This document shows positions 26,915 through 34,974 of a stretch of DNA of 64,000 nt, piece after piece. Source of the stretch: an uncultured Chitinophagaceae bacterium. Lineage in GTDB: Bacteria; Bacteroidota; Bacteroidia; Chitinophagales; Chitinophagaceae. The position numbers and the translations under genes were made by a program. The stretch is taken from positions 552,886 through 616,885 of the forward strand of contig CALMYJ010000003.1 of the NCBI GenBank assembly GCA_937873715.1, given 5' to 3'. Position 1 is the stretch's first letter, and the number at the start of each line of letters is the position of its first letter. The notes under the pieces were generated by a model. It was not told where the DNA came from. It saw nothing but the letters and a program-made list of their open reading frames with translations, and made no database searches.

Positions 26915-28429
26915 ATGACACAAAAAGAATTACATAACTGGCGCTTACTGCATGAAGCAAAAAACAAAATGCTTCATCAGCACACCCGTAGGCACTTTAT
27001 TAAAGAAAGTGCAATGGGGCTGGGTGCGCTGGCATTGGGCAGCCTGCTGGGCTGTGAAAAAAGCGGCTCACCCACCCCGTTAGTTTCCGATAATTTTTTC
27101 GACGCCGCCAATCCCCTGGCACCAAGGCCGCCAATGTTTCCCGGCAAGGCCAGGGCCGTAATATTTATACACATGGCCGGGGCACCATCACAATTTGAAT
27201 TGTTTAGTTACAAACCAGAACTGGCAAAACTTGATGGACAGGATTGCCCACCATCCCTATTAGAAGGCAAACGCTTTGCATTTATAAGAGGTGTGCCCAA
27301 AATGCTGGGGCCGCAGGTAGGCTTTAAACAATATGGCGAAAGTGGGTTGTGGCTGAGCGATAACCTGCCACACCTGTCAACCGTTGCGGATGAAATGGCG
27401 ATGCTGCATGCCGTAACCACCGACCAGTTTAACCATGCACCGGCGCAAATGCTGATGCACAGCGGCAGTGCAAGGCTGGGCAGGCCAAGCCTCGGCAGTT
27501 GGGTAACCTATGGCTTAGGCTCAGAAAACAAAGACCTGCCCGGTTTTGTGGTGCTCACATCCGGTGGCAACAATCCTGATGCCGGTAAAAGTGTGTGGGG
27601 CAATGGTTTTTTGCCGAGTGTGTACCAGGGTGTGCAATGCCGCAGTAAGGGCGACCCGGTATTATTTCTTAAAGACCCCGATGGTATAAGCAGGGATATA
27701 CGTAAAGCATCCATCGATGCCATCAATACAATCAATAAAACGGAATACGAGGAATATAAAGACCCCGAAATATTATCAAGGATAGCCCAATACGAAATGG
27801 CCTATAAAATGCAGGTATCCGTTCCCGGTGTGATGAACATTAACGACGAGCCACAGCATATCCTGGATATGTATGGCGCCAAACCCGGTGAAGGCATTTT
27901 TGCCAACAATGTGTTACTGGCAAGAAAGCTGGTGGAGAAAGGCGTACGCTTTGTACAGTTGTTCGACTGGGGATGGGATACACATGGCGACAGCGCTGGT
28001 GCTGCTATTGAAGTGGGGCTGGTTAATAAATGCCGAAGCGTGGATAAACCTGTTACTGCCTTATTGCTCGATTTAAAACAACGGGGACTATTAGACGAAA
28101 CTTTGGTGGTTTGGGGTGCAGAGTTTGGCCGTACACCCATGCTCGAAAACAGGGAGGGAAAAGTAATGCCGTTCAAAGGACGGGACCATCATGGTGAAGC
28201 TTTTAGTATGTGGATGGCAGGTGGCGGCGTAAAGGGCGGCACTACTTATGGCACTACGGATGAAATAGGCTACAGCATCACCAGCGGCAAAACGGAGGTT
28301 TTCGATATACAGGCCACCATTTTGCATTTGCTTGGGTTTGATCATGAGAAATTTACCTATCAATCGCAGGGCAGGCCTTTCAGGCTTACGGATGTGAGTG
28401 GGAAAGTGATACATGATATATTAGTATAG
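26915..28429 (+). CDS. DUF1501-family protein, Tat-exported lipoprotein
   Basis: 504 residues. The N-terminus carries a twin-arginine motif (RRHFIKES, about residues 25-32) followed by a hydrophobic stretch ending in lipobox SLLGC, so it looks like a Tat-secreted lipoprotein. The body matches DUF1501, a family related to the alkaline phosphatase/sulfatase superfamily: VIFIHMAGAPSQFE near the start, LFDWGWDTHGD, WGAEFGRTPML and GRDHHGEAFSMWMAGGG. Family function is unsettled. It is the standard partner of PSCyt1-DUF1549-DUF1553 proteins and follows one here. The repeat between them is too short to hold another gene. Confidence 0.88.
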   Translation: MTQKELHNWRLLHEAKNKMLHQHTRRHFIKESAMGLGALALGSLLGCEKSGSPTPLVSDNFFDAANPLAPRPPMFPGKARAVIFIHMAGAPSQFELFSYKPELAKLDGQDCPPSLLEGKRFAFIRGVPKMLGPQVGFKQYGESGLWLSDNLPHLSTVADEMAMLHAVTTDQFNHAPAQMLMHSGSARLGRPSLGSWVTYGLGSENKDLPGFVVLTSGGNNPDAGKSVWGNGFLPSVYQGVQCRSKGDPVLFLKDPDGISRDIRKASIDAINTINKTEYEEYKDPEILSRIAQYEMAYKMQVSVPGVMNINDEPQHILDMYGAKPGEGIFANNVLLARKLVEKGVRFVQLFDWGWDTHGDSAGAAIEVGLVNKCRSVDKPVTALLLDLKQRGLLDETLVVWGAEFGRTPMLENREGKVMPFKGRDHHGEAFSMWMAGGGVKGGTTYGTTDEIGYSITSGKTEVFDIQATILHLLGFDHEKFTYQSQGRPFRLTDVSGKVIHDILV

Positions 28430-28542
28430 GGATTTTGATACCAGCGTGAGGCTTTCATGGCATCATCTTTGCGTCGCAATCCTTTTATCGACATACCGCT
28501 TTGCATCTTTTTGAAGCGGAGAGTGTAAAATAAAATTCTTAT

Positions 28543-28586
28543 AACCCCAGAGGGTTGAATATAATTAAGCCGGGATTAAATCCCGG
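28543..28586 (+). repeat. Double-hairpin intergenic repeat (AACCC...GGGTT and CCGGGAT...ATCCCGG)
   Basis: Two adjacent small hairpins, 28543-28556 (5-bp stem) and 28570-28586 (7-bp stem), separated by TGAATATAATTAAG. The layout resembles intergenic palindromic repeats I recall from other Bacteroidota genomes. The second stem ends 9 bases before the ATG at 28596 and could affect ribosome access. Confidence 0.6.
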
Positions 28587-28595
28587 GAGATAAAA

Positions 28596-29528
28596 ATGAA
28601 ACAAAACAGAAGAAATTTTCTGCAACTAACGGGAACGGCCTCTGCAGGATTGTTGCTTTCCTCATTCGAAAGCTTTGCTGCACAGCCTCAACCTTCGGTA
28701 AAAGCCAATGCAGGATACGAATTAAAAATAGTAGCCACTAACTGGGGCTTTGAGGGAACAATGGATGCCTTTTGTGCCAAAGCTAAAAAAGAAGGTTATG
28801 ATGGTATTGAGCAATGGTGGCCCGGAACAGCAGCAGAACAAAAAGAAATGTTTGATGCTGTAAAAAAACATGGGCTGGATTTAGGAATCATCTGGGGTGC
28901 CGATGAAAACAGCTTTGCAGGGCACCACAGCAATTTTAAAGTAACTACAGAGGCAATTGCAAAGCAAAAAATTCAAAAGCCTGTTTACATCAACTTACAT
29001 TCCGGCAGGGACTATTTTAGTGTTGAAGAGAATAAAAAATTAATTGATTATACAACGGCATTATCAAAAGAAACCGGTATTCCCATCTATCACGAAACAC
29101 ACCGGGGAAGAATGTTGTTTGCAGCACATATAACAAACGACTTTATTCAAAAATGCCCGGAATTGAAGCTGACACTGGATATATCACACTGGTGCAATGT
29201 GCATGAAAGCCTTTTGGAAAATCAGCCCGATGCTACTGCGGCCGCATTGGAAAGAACAGAACATATCCATGCAAGAATTGGATACCAGGAAGGTCCGCAG
29301 GTAGCCGACCCCCGGGCACCGGAATGGAAATATGCCGTAGATGCACATTTTGCCTGGTGGGACAAAGTAGTGGAGCGCAAAAAGAAAGCAGGCGAAAGGA
29401 TAACTTTTTTAACCGAGTTTGGTCCGCCGCTTTATATGCAAACACTACCCTACACCCTGCAGCCATTAAGCAACCAGTGGGAGATAAATGTATATATGAT
29501 GCAGTTGCTGCGGAAGCGGTACGCTTAA
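28596..29528 (+). CDS. Tat-signal sugar isomerase/epimerase-like TIM-barrel protein
   Basis: 310 residues with a twin-arginine signal (RRNFLQLTG, cleavage near SFAAQ, about residue 30). The rest is an AP-endonuclease-2/xylose-isomerase-like TIM barrel: GFEGTMDAFCAKAKKEGYDGIEQWW, LGIIWGAD, YINLHSGRDY, PIYHETHRGR, LTLDISHWCNVHE, HIHARIGY and FLTEFGPP. The Glu/Asp/His set that binds a divalent metal is present. Exported members sit with Gfo/Idh/MocA proteins in pathways that handle 3-keto sugars. Here a cytochrome protein and an exported-looking Gfo/Idh/MocA follow. Substrate unknown. Confidence 0.85.
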   Translation: MKQNRRNFLQLTGTASAGLLLSSFESFAAQPQPSVKANAGYELKIVATNWGFEGTMDAFCAKAKKEGYDGIEQWWPGTAAEQKEMFDAVKKHGLDLGIIWGADENSFAGHHSNFKVTTEAIAKQKIQKPVYINLHSGRDYFSVEENKKLIDYTTALSKETGIPIYHETHRGRMLFAAHITNDFIQKCPELKLTLDISHWCNVHESLLENQPDATAAALERTEHIHARIGYQEGPQVADPRAPEWKYAVDAHFAWWDKVVERKKKAGERITFLTEFGPPLYMQTLPYTLQPLSNQWEINVYMMQLLRKRYA

Positions 29529-29580
29529 ACCTATAAGGTTTGCCGCAGGGCAATGCAGCGCTGCAAAACCTTATAGGTTT
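29527..29580 (+). repeat. 15-bp inverted repeat AAACCTATAAGGTTT overlapping a stop codon
   Basis: Arms 29527-29541 and 29566-29580 are perfect reverse complements, with a 24-base GC-rich spacer that contains GCAGCGCTGC. The left arm supplies the last two bases of the stop codon of the upstream gene. It may act as a terminator-like hairpin or be a mobile palindromic unit. Confidence 0.75.
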
Positions 29581-29599
29581 CTAAAAATTTAAACATTCA

Positions 29600-31012
29600 G
29601 TGACCACGTTTTTAACCATATCAGATTTTATCGGCCGGTTTCATCCGGTGCTGGTGCACCTGCCCATCGGTATTTTGTTGCTGGCAGTGCTGTTTCATGT
29701 ATTGAGCTATAAAAAGCGATTTGAAACATTACGGCCTGCAGTAAAACTTTCTTTACTGGTTGGTGCAATTGCTGCTGTACTGTCCTGCATCAGCGGCTGG
29801 TTATTATCAACTGTTGGCGAATATGAAGAAGGTTTAATAAACAGCCACCAGTGGTTGGGCATAAGCGTGGCCGTTGTGTCGCTGTTGGCATATTTCCTAA
29901 GCACAAAAAACAGCACCCACTTCAAATGGCTGATGCCGCTGATGGCCTTGCTTATAATTATTACCGGGCATTTGGGTGGTTCACTTACACATGGTGAAGA
30001 TTTTCTAATAGCAGGATTATCACCGGATACAAAAAATAATACAATTACCAGGCAAATACCGGATGTACAGCAGGCTGTTGTATATAATGATATTGTACAG
30101 CCCATATTACAATCAAAATGTTACAACTGCCATGGCCCAGCAAAGCAAAAAGGCAAATTACGCTTAGATGCACCTTCCTTTATTGATAAAGGCGGCGAAG
30201 GCGGAAAAATAATACTTGCAGGCAATGCCGGTGAAAGCGAAATGATAAAAAGATTGTTGCTGCCATTAGATAATAAAGACCACATGCCACCCAAACAAAA
30301 ACCACAATTAACAAAAGCGGAAATAGCATTGCTGCACTGGTGGGTGGAAACGGGGGCAGATTATCATAAACAAACAGTAGCATTACAGCAACCGGTTAAA
30401 ATTAAGCCATACCTGGCCGCACTGCAAAGCGGAGCAGCAATTAGTGAGGCGATGGTAAACGTTGTGCCTGAAAAGAAAATCGATCCGGCACCGGAAGATG
30501 TTATAAAAAAATTGAGGGAGCTGAATGTAGCCGTAAACCCGGTAGCCCAAAACACGAATTACCTGCTGGTGAATTTTGTAGCAGTGGATTCAGTAACGCT
30601 ACAGCATGCACAATTACTGGAACAGGTAGGCACGCAGGTGGTATGGCTTAAAATGGGCCACACAAAAATCAGCGAAGCTGTACTGAAAGTAGTGGGCGGC
30701 CTGCCTGCGGTTACGAAATTATTTTTAAACAACAGTAATGCAACAGATAAAAGTATAGTGTACCTGAATACACTTGCAACATTGCAATACCTCAATTTAT
30801 CCGGCACGGCAGTTACGGCAAAAGCGGTCAGTAGTTTAACGGGCTTAAAAAATTTGCGGCAGTTGTATTTGTATCAAACCGCAACTGATGCAGCAGGATA
30901 CGCAGGGTTGAAAAAAAAATTTCCATTGGCTTTGATTGATACCGGGGGATATACCGTTCCCTTTTTGCCCACCGATACAATCATTGAGAAAGAAAAACCT
31001 AAAAGAAATTAA
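29600..31012 (+). CDS. DUF2231 membrane / cytochrome c / leucine-rich-repeat fusion protein
   Basis: 470 residues from a GTG start (MTTFLTISDFIG). Residues 1-145 hold four hydrophobic helices of the DUF2231 type, opening with FHPVLVHLPIGILLL. A planctomycete-type cytochrome domain follows with CYNCHG (Cys174, Cys177, His178) and MPPKQKPQLTKAEI. From about 300 the chain turns into leucine-rich-repeat-like units (LQYLNLSGTAVTAKAV, LKNLRQLYLYQT). The likely topology is a membrane-anchored periplasmic heme protein that could accept electrons from a sugar dehydrogenase, with an LRR for docking. This is inference. Sits between two exported sugar-enzyme genes. Confidence 0.82.
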   Translation: MTTFLTISDFIGRFHPVLVHLPIGILLLAVLFHVLSYKKRFETLRPAVKLSLLVGAIAAVLSCISGWLLSTVGEYEEGLINSHQWLGISVAVVSLLAYFLSTKNSTHFKWLMPLMALLIIITGHLGGSLTHGEDFLIAGLSPDTKNNTITRQIPDVQQAVVYNDIVQPILQSKCYNCHGPAKQKGKLRLDAPSFIDKGGEGGKIILAGNAGESEMIKRLLLPLDNKDHMPPKQKPQLTKAEIALLHWWVETGADYHKQTVALQQPVKIKPYLAALQSGAAISEAMVNVVPEKKIDPAPEDVIKKLRELNVAVNPVAQNTNYLLVNFVAVDSVTLQHAQLLEQVGTQVVWLKMGHTKISEAVLKVVGGLPAVTKLFLNNSNATDKSIVYLNTLATLQYLNLSGTAVTAKAVSSLTGLKNLRQLYLYQTATDAAGYAGLKKKFPLALIDTGGYTVPFLPTDTIIEKEKPKRN

Positions 31013-31119
31013 ACAGCAGCCTAATGAAACAACAGTACAAGTGTGCGACGCAACAAAAGCTAAATAGTAATTCAAAAAGCTAAGTACATTATAATTATTA
31101 ACGATAAAAATTTATTGCT

Positions 31120-32289
31120 ATGAATGAAAAACAATCGAGGGCACAATTTTTAAAAACAACGGCTATGGCCGGTGCGGCCATGCTGGTATCTTCGCTGGAG
31201 AGCTGGGCCATAAACACACCGGATAAAAAACTACGGGTGGCGGTAATTGGCTGCGGCAGTGTGAGCAACCGGTATATACCGCACCTGCAATCATCTCCTC
31301 ACATACAAATAGTAAGCCTCTGCGATATTAAGTACGAACGGGCCGTAAACCAAAACAAGGAGTATAAGGTAAATGCCAGAACCTATCCTGATATTGATGC
31401 CATGCTGGCTGGCGAGCCTTTTGATATGATGGTAACGCTTACGGATATGCAATTGCATGGCGAACTGAATAAAAAGGCTTTACTGGCTGGTAAGCATGTG
31501 TGGAGCGAAAAGCCTATGGCCAATACTTATGCCGAAGGCAAGGCCCTGTTAGATTTGGCAACCAGTAAAAACCTGCGGATATGGGGTGCCCCGGCTGTAG
31601 TAAACAGTCCGCAATTTGTACACATGAGCAAAGCGATACAGGAAGGCAAGCTGGGCAGGGTGGCTGCCGCACATGGCCAGTACGGCCATACCGGTCCATC
31701 GTGGAGTGCTTTTTTTTATGAAAAAAACGGGGGCAGCATGCCCGACCTTGGTGTGTATAATATTGCCACACTTACCGGCCTGCTTGGCCCGGCCCGAAAT
31801 ATTATGGCCATGCTGAGCATCGTAAAGCCAGAGCGTACCGTGGATGATAAAGGCAAAATAAAAGTAGTGGCAGAAGATAATGCACACATTTTGATGGAGC
31901 ATGATAATAATGTGATCAGCCATGTAATGTGCGGCTTTAATTATTTTGATCCGCACGGGCATGAAGCCACCAACCAGTCGCTGCATTCTATACAGATTTA
32001 TGGCGATTACGGCAATATGCGCCTGATTGGGTACGACTGGGAAACCAATGGCGTAATGATGGACACCTCATGGGATGAACCACCAAAACTGGAATGTACC
32101 GATAAGGGGGGCTATGTATGGCAGGAAGGTGCAACCAAAACCGGTGAAAGTATTTTAACCGGTGTAGAGCCACGCATTAATGTGGAGCATGCCCTGCATG
32201 TGCTTGAAATTATAGAAGCCGCAAGAAAGTCGCAGGAAACAGGCAGGCGGATTCCATTAAAGAGTAAATTTCGCTGGCCAATGGTATAA
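31120..32289 (+). CDS. Gfo/Idh/MocA-family oxidoreductase with signal-like N-terminus
   Basis: 389 residues. Rossmann NAD(P) site VAVIGCGSVSNRYIP (about residue 40), the EKP motif (SEKPMAN, about 130) with the catalytic Lys, and GGSMPDLGVYNI in the C-terminal sheet. Residues 1-32 resemble the Tat signal of the isomerase at 28596 in layout (QFLKTTAMAGAAMLVSSLESWA), but only one Arg is present (SRAQFLK), so export is uncertain. Members with such leaders act on oxidised sugars, including the reductive or oxidative step of 3-keto-glycoside pathways. It begins about 107 bases after the cytochrome/LRR gene and is followed at 18 bases by an aldolase. Confidence 0.88.
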   Translation: MNEKQSRAQFLKTTAMAGAAMLVSSLESWAINTPDKKLRVAVIGCGSVSNRYIPHLQSSPHIQIVSLCDIKYERAVNQNKEYKVNARTYPDIDAMLAGEPFDMMVTLTDMQLHGELNKKALLAGKHVWSEKPMANTYAEGKALLDLATSKNLRIWGAPAVVNSPQFVHMSKAIQEGKLGRVAAAHGQYGHTGPSWSAFFYEKNGGSMPDLGVYNIATLTGLLGPARNIMAMLSIVKPERTVDDKGKIKVVAEDNAHILMEHDNNVISHVMCGFNYFDPHGHEATNQSLHSIQIYGDYGNMRLIGYDWETNGVMMDTSWDEPPKLECTDKGGYVWQEGATKTGESILTGVEPRINVEHALHVLEIIEAARKSQETGRRIPLKSKFRWPMV

Positions 32290-32307
32290 ACAAGCCGGCT
32301 TAAAAAA

Positions 32308-32919
32308 ATGATTTACGAACGTATTGCAGCACAAAAAATTTTGCCACTGTTTACCCATGAGGATATCCATGTGGCAAAGCAGGCAGTAACTATTTGTTAT
32401 GAACAGGGATGGCGCTGTTTTGAATTTACCAACCGGAAAGAAAATGCACCGGAACTGTTTCATGCATTACAGCAGTATTGCCGGAAACAGCTTAAGGGGA
32501 TGCAGTTGGGCATTGGCACAATAAGAAATGAAGCCGAAGCGGCCCTTTTTCCGGAGGCAGATTTTTATGTGTCGCCATTTATCAGCATGCGGCTGGTGGA
32601 ATATACAGCCGCTAAGCAATTGCAATGGATACCCGGCTGCAGTACGGCCAGCGAAATAGCGATGGCTGTGGATGCAGGCATAGCGATGGTAAAAATTTTT
32701 CCGGCAAATTTTTTAGGGGGCCCTGCATTTGTAAAAATGATGAAAGAAATTTTTCCGCACACAACGATGATTGCCACCGGTGGTATGCAGGCGGATAAGG
32801 AAGCGCTGGCAACATGGTTTGCTAATGGCGCTGATGCGGTGGGCATCGGTGGCCAGTTGTTTGGGAAAAATTTTTCTGAGCTGGAACACACGGCTGCCAT
32901 CATCAGGCAAATAGTTTGA
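32308..32919 (+). CDS. KDPG/KHG aldolase-family protein
   Basis: 203 residues, normal length for 2-keto-3-deoxy-6-phosphogluconate aldolase. The catalytic pair is visible: Glu39 in CFEFTNR and the Schiff-base Lys129 in MVKIFPAN, plus GIGTI, PGCSTASE and TGGMQ motifs. The usual E-V-T-x-R-T is changed to E-F-T-N-R-K, which suggests a substrate different from KDPG itself. Cytoplasmic. Cleaves a 2-keto-3-deoxy sugar acid (phosphate) to pyruvate and an aldehyde. Gene context with SDR and Gfo/Idh/MocA dehydrogenases fits catabolism of an oxidised sugar. Confidence 0.88.
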   Translation: MIYERIAAQKILPLFTHEDIHVAKQAVTICYEQGWRCFEFTNRKENAPELFHALQQYCRKQLKGMQLGIGTIRNEAEAALFPEADFYVSPFISMRLVEYTAAKQLQWIPGCSTASEIAMAVDAGIAMVKIFPANFLGGPAFVKMMKEIFPHTTMIATGGMQADKEALATWFANGADAVGIGGQLFGKNFSELEHTAAIIRQIV

Positions 32920-32944
32920 TTATCGATTATTTAAAACATAGTGT

Positions 32945-34126
32945 ATGAAACTGGCAATTCTCGGCACAGGGTTTATCTCCAGGTTTTATGCTGCATCACT
33001 CATAGCACAGAGAAGAAAAGATGAAGTGGTGATGGTATATGGCAGGGATGAAGCGAAAACAAAACAGTTTGCGGCAGATTACAACATATCCAACTGGTCC
33101 ACAGATTTAACCGCAGCCGTATCCCATCCGGATGTTGAAGTGGTGGTAATCGGCCTTGCCAATCATGTACATCTTGAGGCGGTGCTAGCCTGTGCTGCCG
33201 CAAAAAAACATGTGGTATGTACAAAACCCCTGGGCCGTAATGCCGGCGAGGCATTGCACATGTTGCAGGCTGTAGATAAAGCCGGTATCACCGGGGGCTA
33301 TCTTGAAGATTTATGCTACACCCCCAAATTTTTAAAATCGCTGGCTGCAGTACAGGGCGGCGCTGTAGGAGAAGTGATATGGACAAAGAGCAGGGAAACA
33401 CATCCAGGCCCACACAGCGATTGGTTTTGGGATAAAGAAAAAGCCGGTGGTGGCGCCATCATTGATTTGGGTTGTCATTGCGTGGAGATAAGCAGAAATT
33501 TTATTGGAAAAAATATTCGGCCAACAGAAGTCATGTGCTGGGCCGATACAAGAATGCATCCTATAGATGCAGAAGATAATGCAGTTGGTTTGGTGAAATA
33601 TGCCAATGGCGCCATCGGGCAGTTTGAGGTAAGCTGGAGTTTTAGAGGCGGTATGGATTTAAGAGATGAAATAATGGGTACCGAAGGAACTATCTGGACC
33701 AACAATTTTTTACGCACTGGTTTCGAAATGTTTTCTACCGGTAAAGGCGTAAACTATGTGGCCGAAAAATCGGAGAGCAGTAGTGGCTGGCTTTTTCCTG
33801 TGGGTGATGAAGTGCATGAGCTGGGCTACAATCACATGTTTACCGATATGTTTGATGCGATAGAAAACAACCGGCAGCCGGCAGAAACATTTTATGACGG
33901 CTATATTGTAAACGCAATTTTGGATGCAGCCTATACATCTGCCAAAACAAAACAGTGGGAACCCGTGCTCATTGATGACTGGCGGGGCAGCAATGAAGTA
34001 ATCATTAAACATGAGTTAACCAGCTACGATGATAATTACTATTTGATTAAAGAAGAAATTTTACCATCAGGAGAAAAGAAAACAATTGTAAAACACAAAC
34101 AAACCGGCTCAATAGAAAAGCGATGA
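32945..34126 (+). CDS. Second Gfo/Idh/MocA-family oxidoreductase (cytoplasmic)
   Basis: 393 residues without a signal peptide. Dinucleotide site LAILGTGFISRFY at the N-terminus, CTKPLGR in the place of EKP (Lys about 99), and GGGAIIDLGCHCVEIS with the conserved Asp/His pair. The 40-residue tail (DDNYYLIKEEILPSGEKKTIVKHKQTG) is charged and beta-like, an extension beyond the usual fold. Probably an NAD(P)-dependent dehydrogenase for a sugar or inositol. Shares little beyond family motifs with the exported-looking paralogue at 31120. The sORF at 34123 overlaps its stop as ATGA. Confidence 0.88.
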   Translation: MKLAILGTGFISRFYAASLIAQRRKDEVVMVYGRDEAKTKQFAADYNISNWSTDLTAAVSHPDVEVVVIGLANHVHLEAVLACAAAKKHVVCTKPLGRNAGEALHMLQAVDKAGITGGYLEDLCYTPKFLKSLAAVQGGAVGEVIWTKSRETHPGPHSDWFWDKEKAGGGAIIDLGCHCVEISRNFIGKNIRPTEVMCWADTRMHPIDAEDNAVGLVKYANGAIGQFEVSWSFRGGMDLRDEIMGTEGTIWTNNFLRTGFEMFSTGKGVNYVAEKSESSSGWLFPVGDEVHELGYNHMFTDMFDAIENNRQPAETFYDGYIVNAILDAAYTSAKTKQWEPVLIDDWRGSNEVIIKHELTSYDDNYYLIKEEILPSGEKKTIVKHKQTGSIEKR

Positions 34127-34200
34127 AGGCAATAATAAAAAGAGAAATAGTAAACCGGCTTGAGAACGAATTGAAAAAAAACAATGATGCTCGAAAATAA
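34123..34200 (+). CDS. Possible 25-residue small ORF bridging two genes
   Basis: An ATG overlaps the previous stop as ATGA and opens a 25-codon reading frame rich in Lys, Glu and Asn (begins MKAIIKREIVNRLENEL). It ends 17 bases inside the SDR gene in another frame. Its overlap at both ends would suit translational coupling, but composition is A-rich and chance is a good explanation. No homologue recognised. Confidence 0.2.
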   Translation: MKAIIKREIVNRLENELKKNNDARK

Positions 34201-34966
34201 AAATATCGTTATCATCGGTGGCACCACGGGCATTGGTTTATCTGCCGCCAAAGCATTTATTGCCTACGGTGCTAAAGTGGTTGTAGTAGGTCGAAATGCA
34301 GACAGTGCCGAAACAGCAAAAAACGAACTGGGCAAAAATGCATTGTCATTAGTTGCTGATGCTGCTCATGAAAATACTGCCGTGCAGGCCATTGATATTT
34401 GTGTAAACAGTTTTGGAAGTTTTGATGGCTTATACCATGTTGCCGGTGGCAGCGGCAGAAAAATGGGTGATGGCCCCTTGCATGAACTGACATTGGATGG
34501 ATGGAACAAAACGATAGAATTAAACCTTACCTCATTAATGCTGAGCAACCAGGCGGCTGTAAAAAAATTTTTGGCGCTTAAAAAAACCGGCACCATTTTA
34601 AACATGGGCTCTGTGCTGGGCTATTCACCTTCGCCAAAATATTTTGTTACACATGCTTATGCCGCAGCAAAATCGGCCATCATTGGTTTTACAAAATCCA
34701 TTGCCGCTTATTATGCAGGAAACGATATACGAATCAATGTAATTGCACCGGCACTGGTGGAAACACCCATGGCACAACGGGCAGCGAATGATGAAAGCAT
34801 TTTATCTTTTATCAAAACAAAACAACCGCTCGATAGCGGACGAATTGGCAAGCCTGAAGACCTTGATGGGCTGGCAGTGTATTTTATGAGTGATTTATCA
34901 AAATTTACAACAGGGCAAATTGTGGCCGTTGATGGCGGATGGACGGTAAGCGAAGGACAGTTTTAA
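34184..34966 (+). CDS. Short-chain dehydrogenase/reductase (SDR)
   Basis: 260 residues, classical SDR length. The NAD(P) motif is GGTTGIGLSAAK (about 12-23). The active-site Ser lies in NMGSVLGYSPSP, with Tyr and Lys in HAYAAAKSAIIGF (YxxxK), and the C-terminal VAVDGGWTV is present. Opening acidic or basic residues after beta2 (VVVGRNADS) suggest NADP(H) is possible. Oxidises or reduces a sugar or sugar acid in the cytoplasm. Located between a Gfo/Idh/MocA gene and a ROK kinase in a close-packed run. It starts with two ATG codons; either could be used. Confidence 0.9.
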   Translation: MMLENKNIVIIGGTTGIGLSAAKAFIAYGAKVVVVGRNADSAETAKNELGKNALSLVADAAHENTAVQAIDICVNSFGSFDGLYHVAGGSGRKMGDGPLHELTLDGWNKTIELNLTSLMLSNQAAVKKFLALKKTGTILNMGSVLGYSPSPKYFVTHAYAAAKSAIIGFTKSIAAYYAGNDIRINVIAPALVETPMAQRAANDESILSFIKTKQPLDSGRIGKPEDLDGLAVYFMSDLSKFTTGQIVAVDGGWTVSEGQF

Positions 34967-34974
34967 ACAATAAA

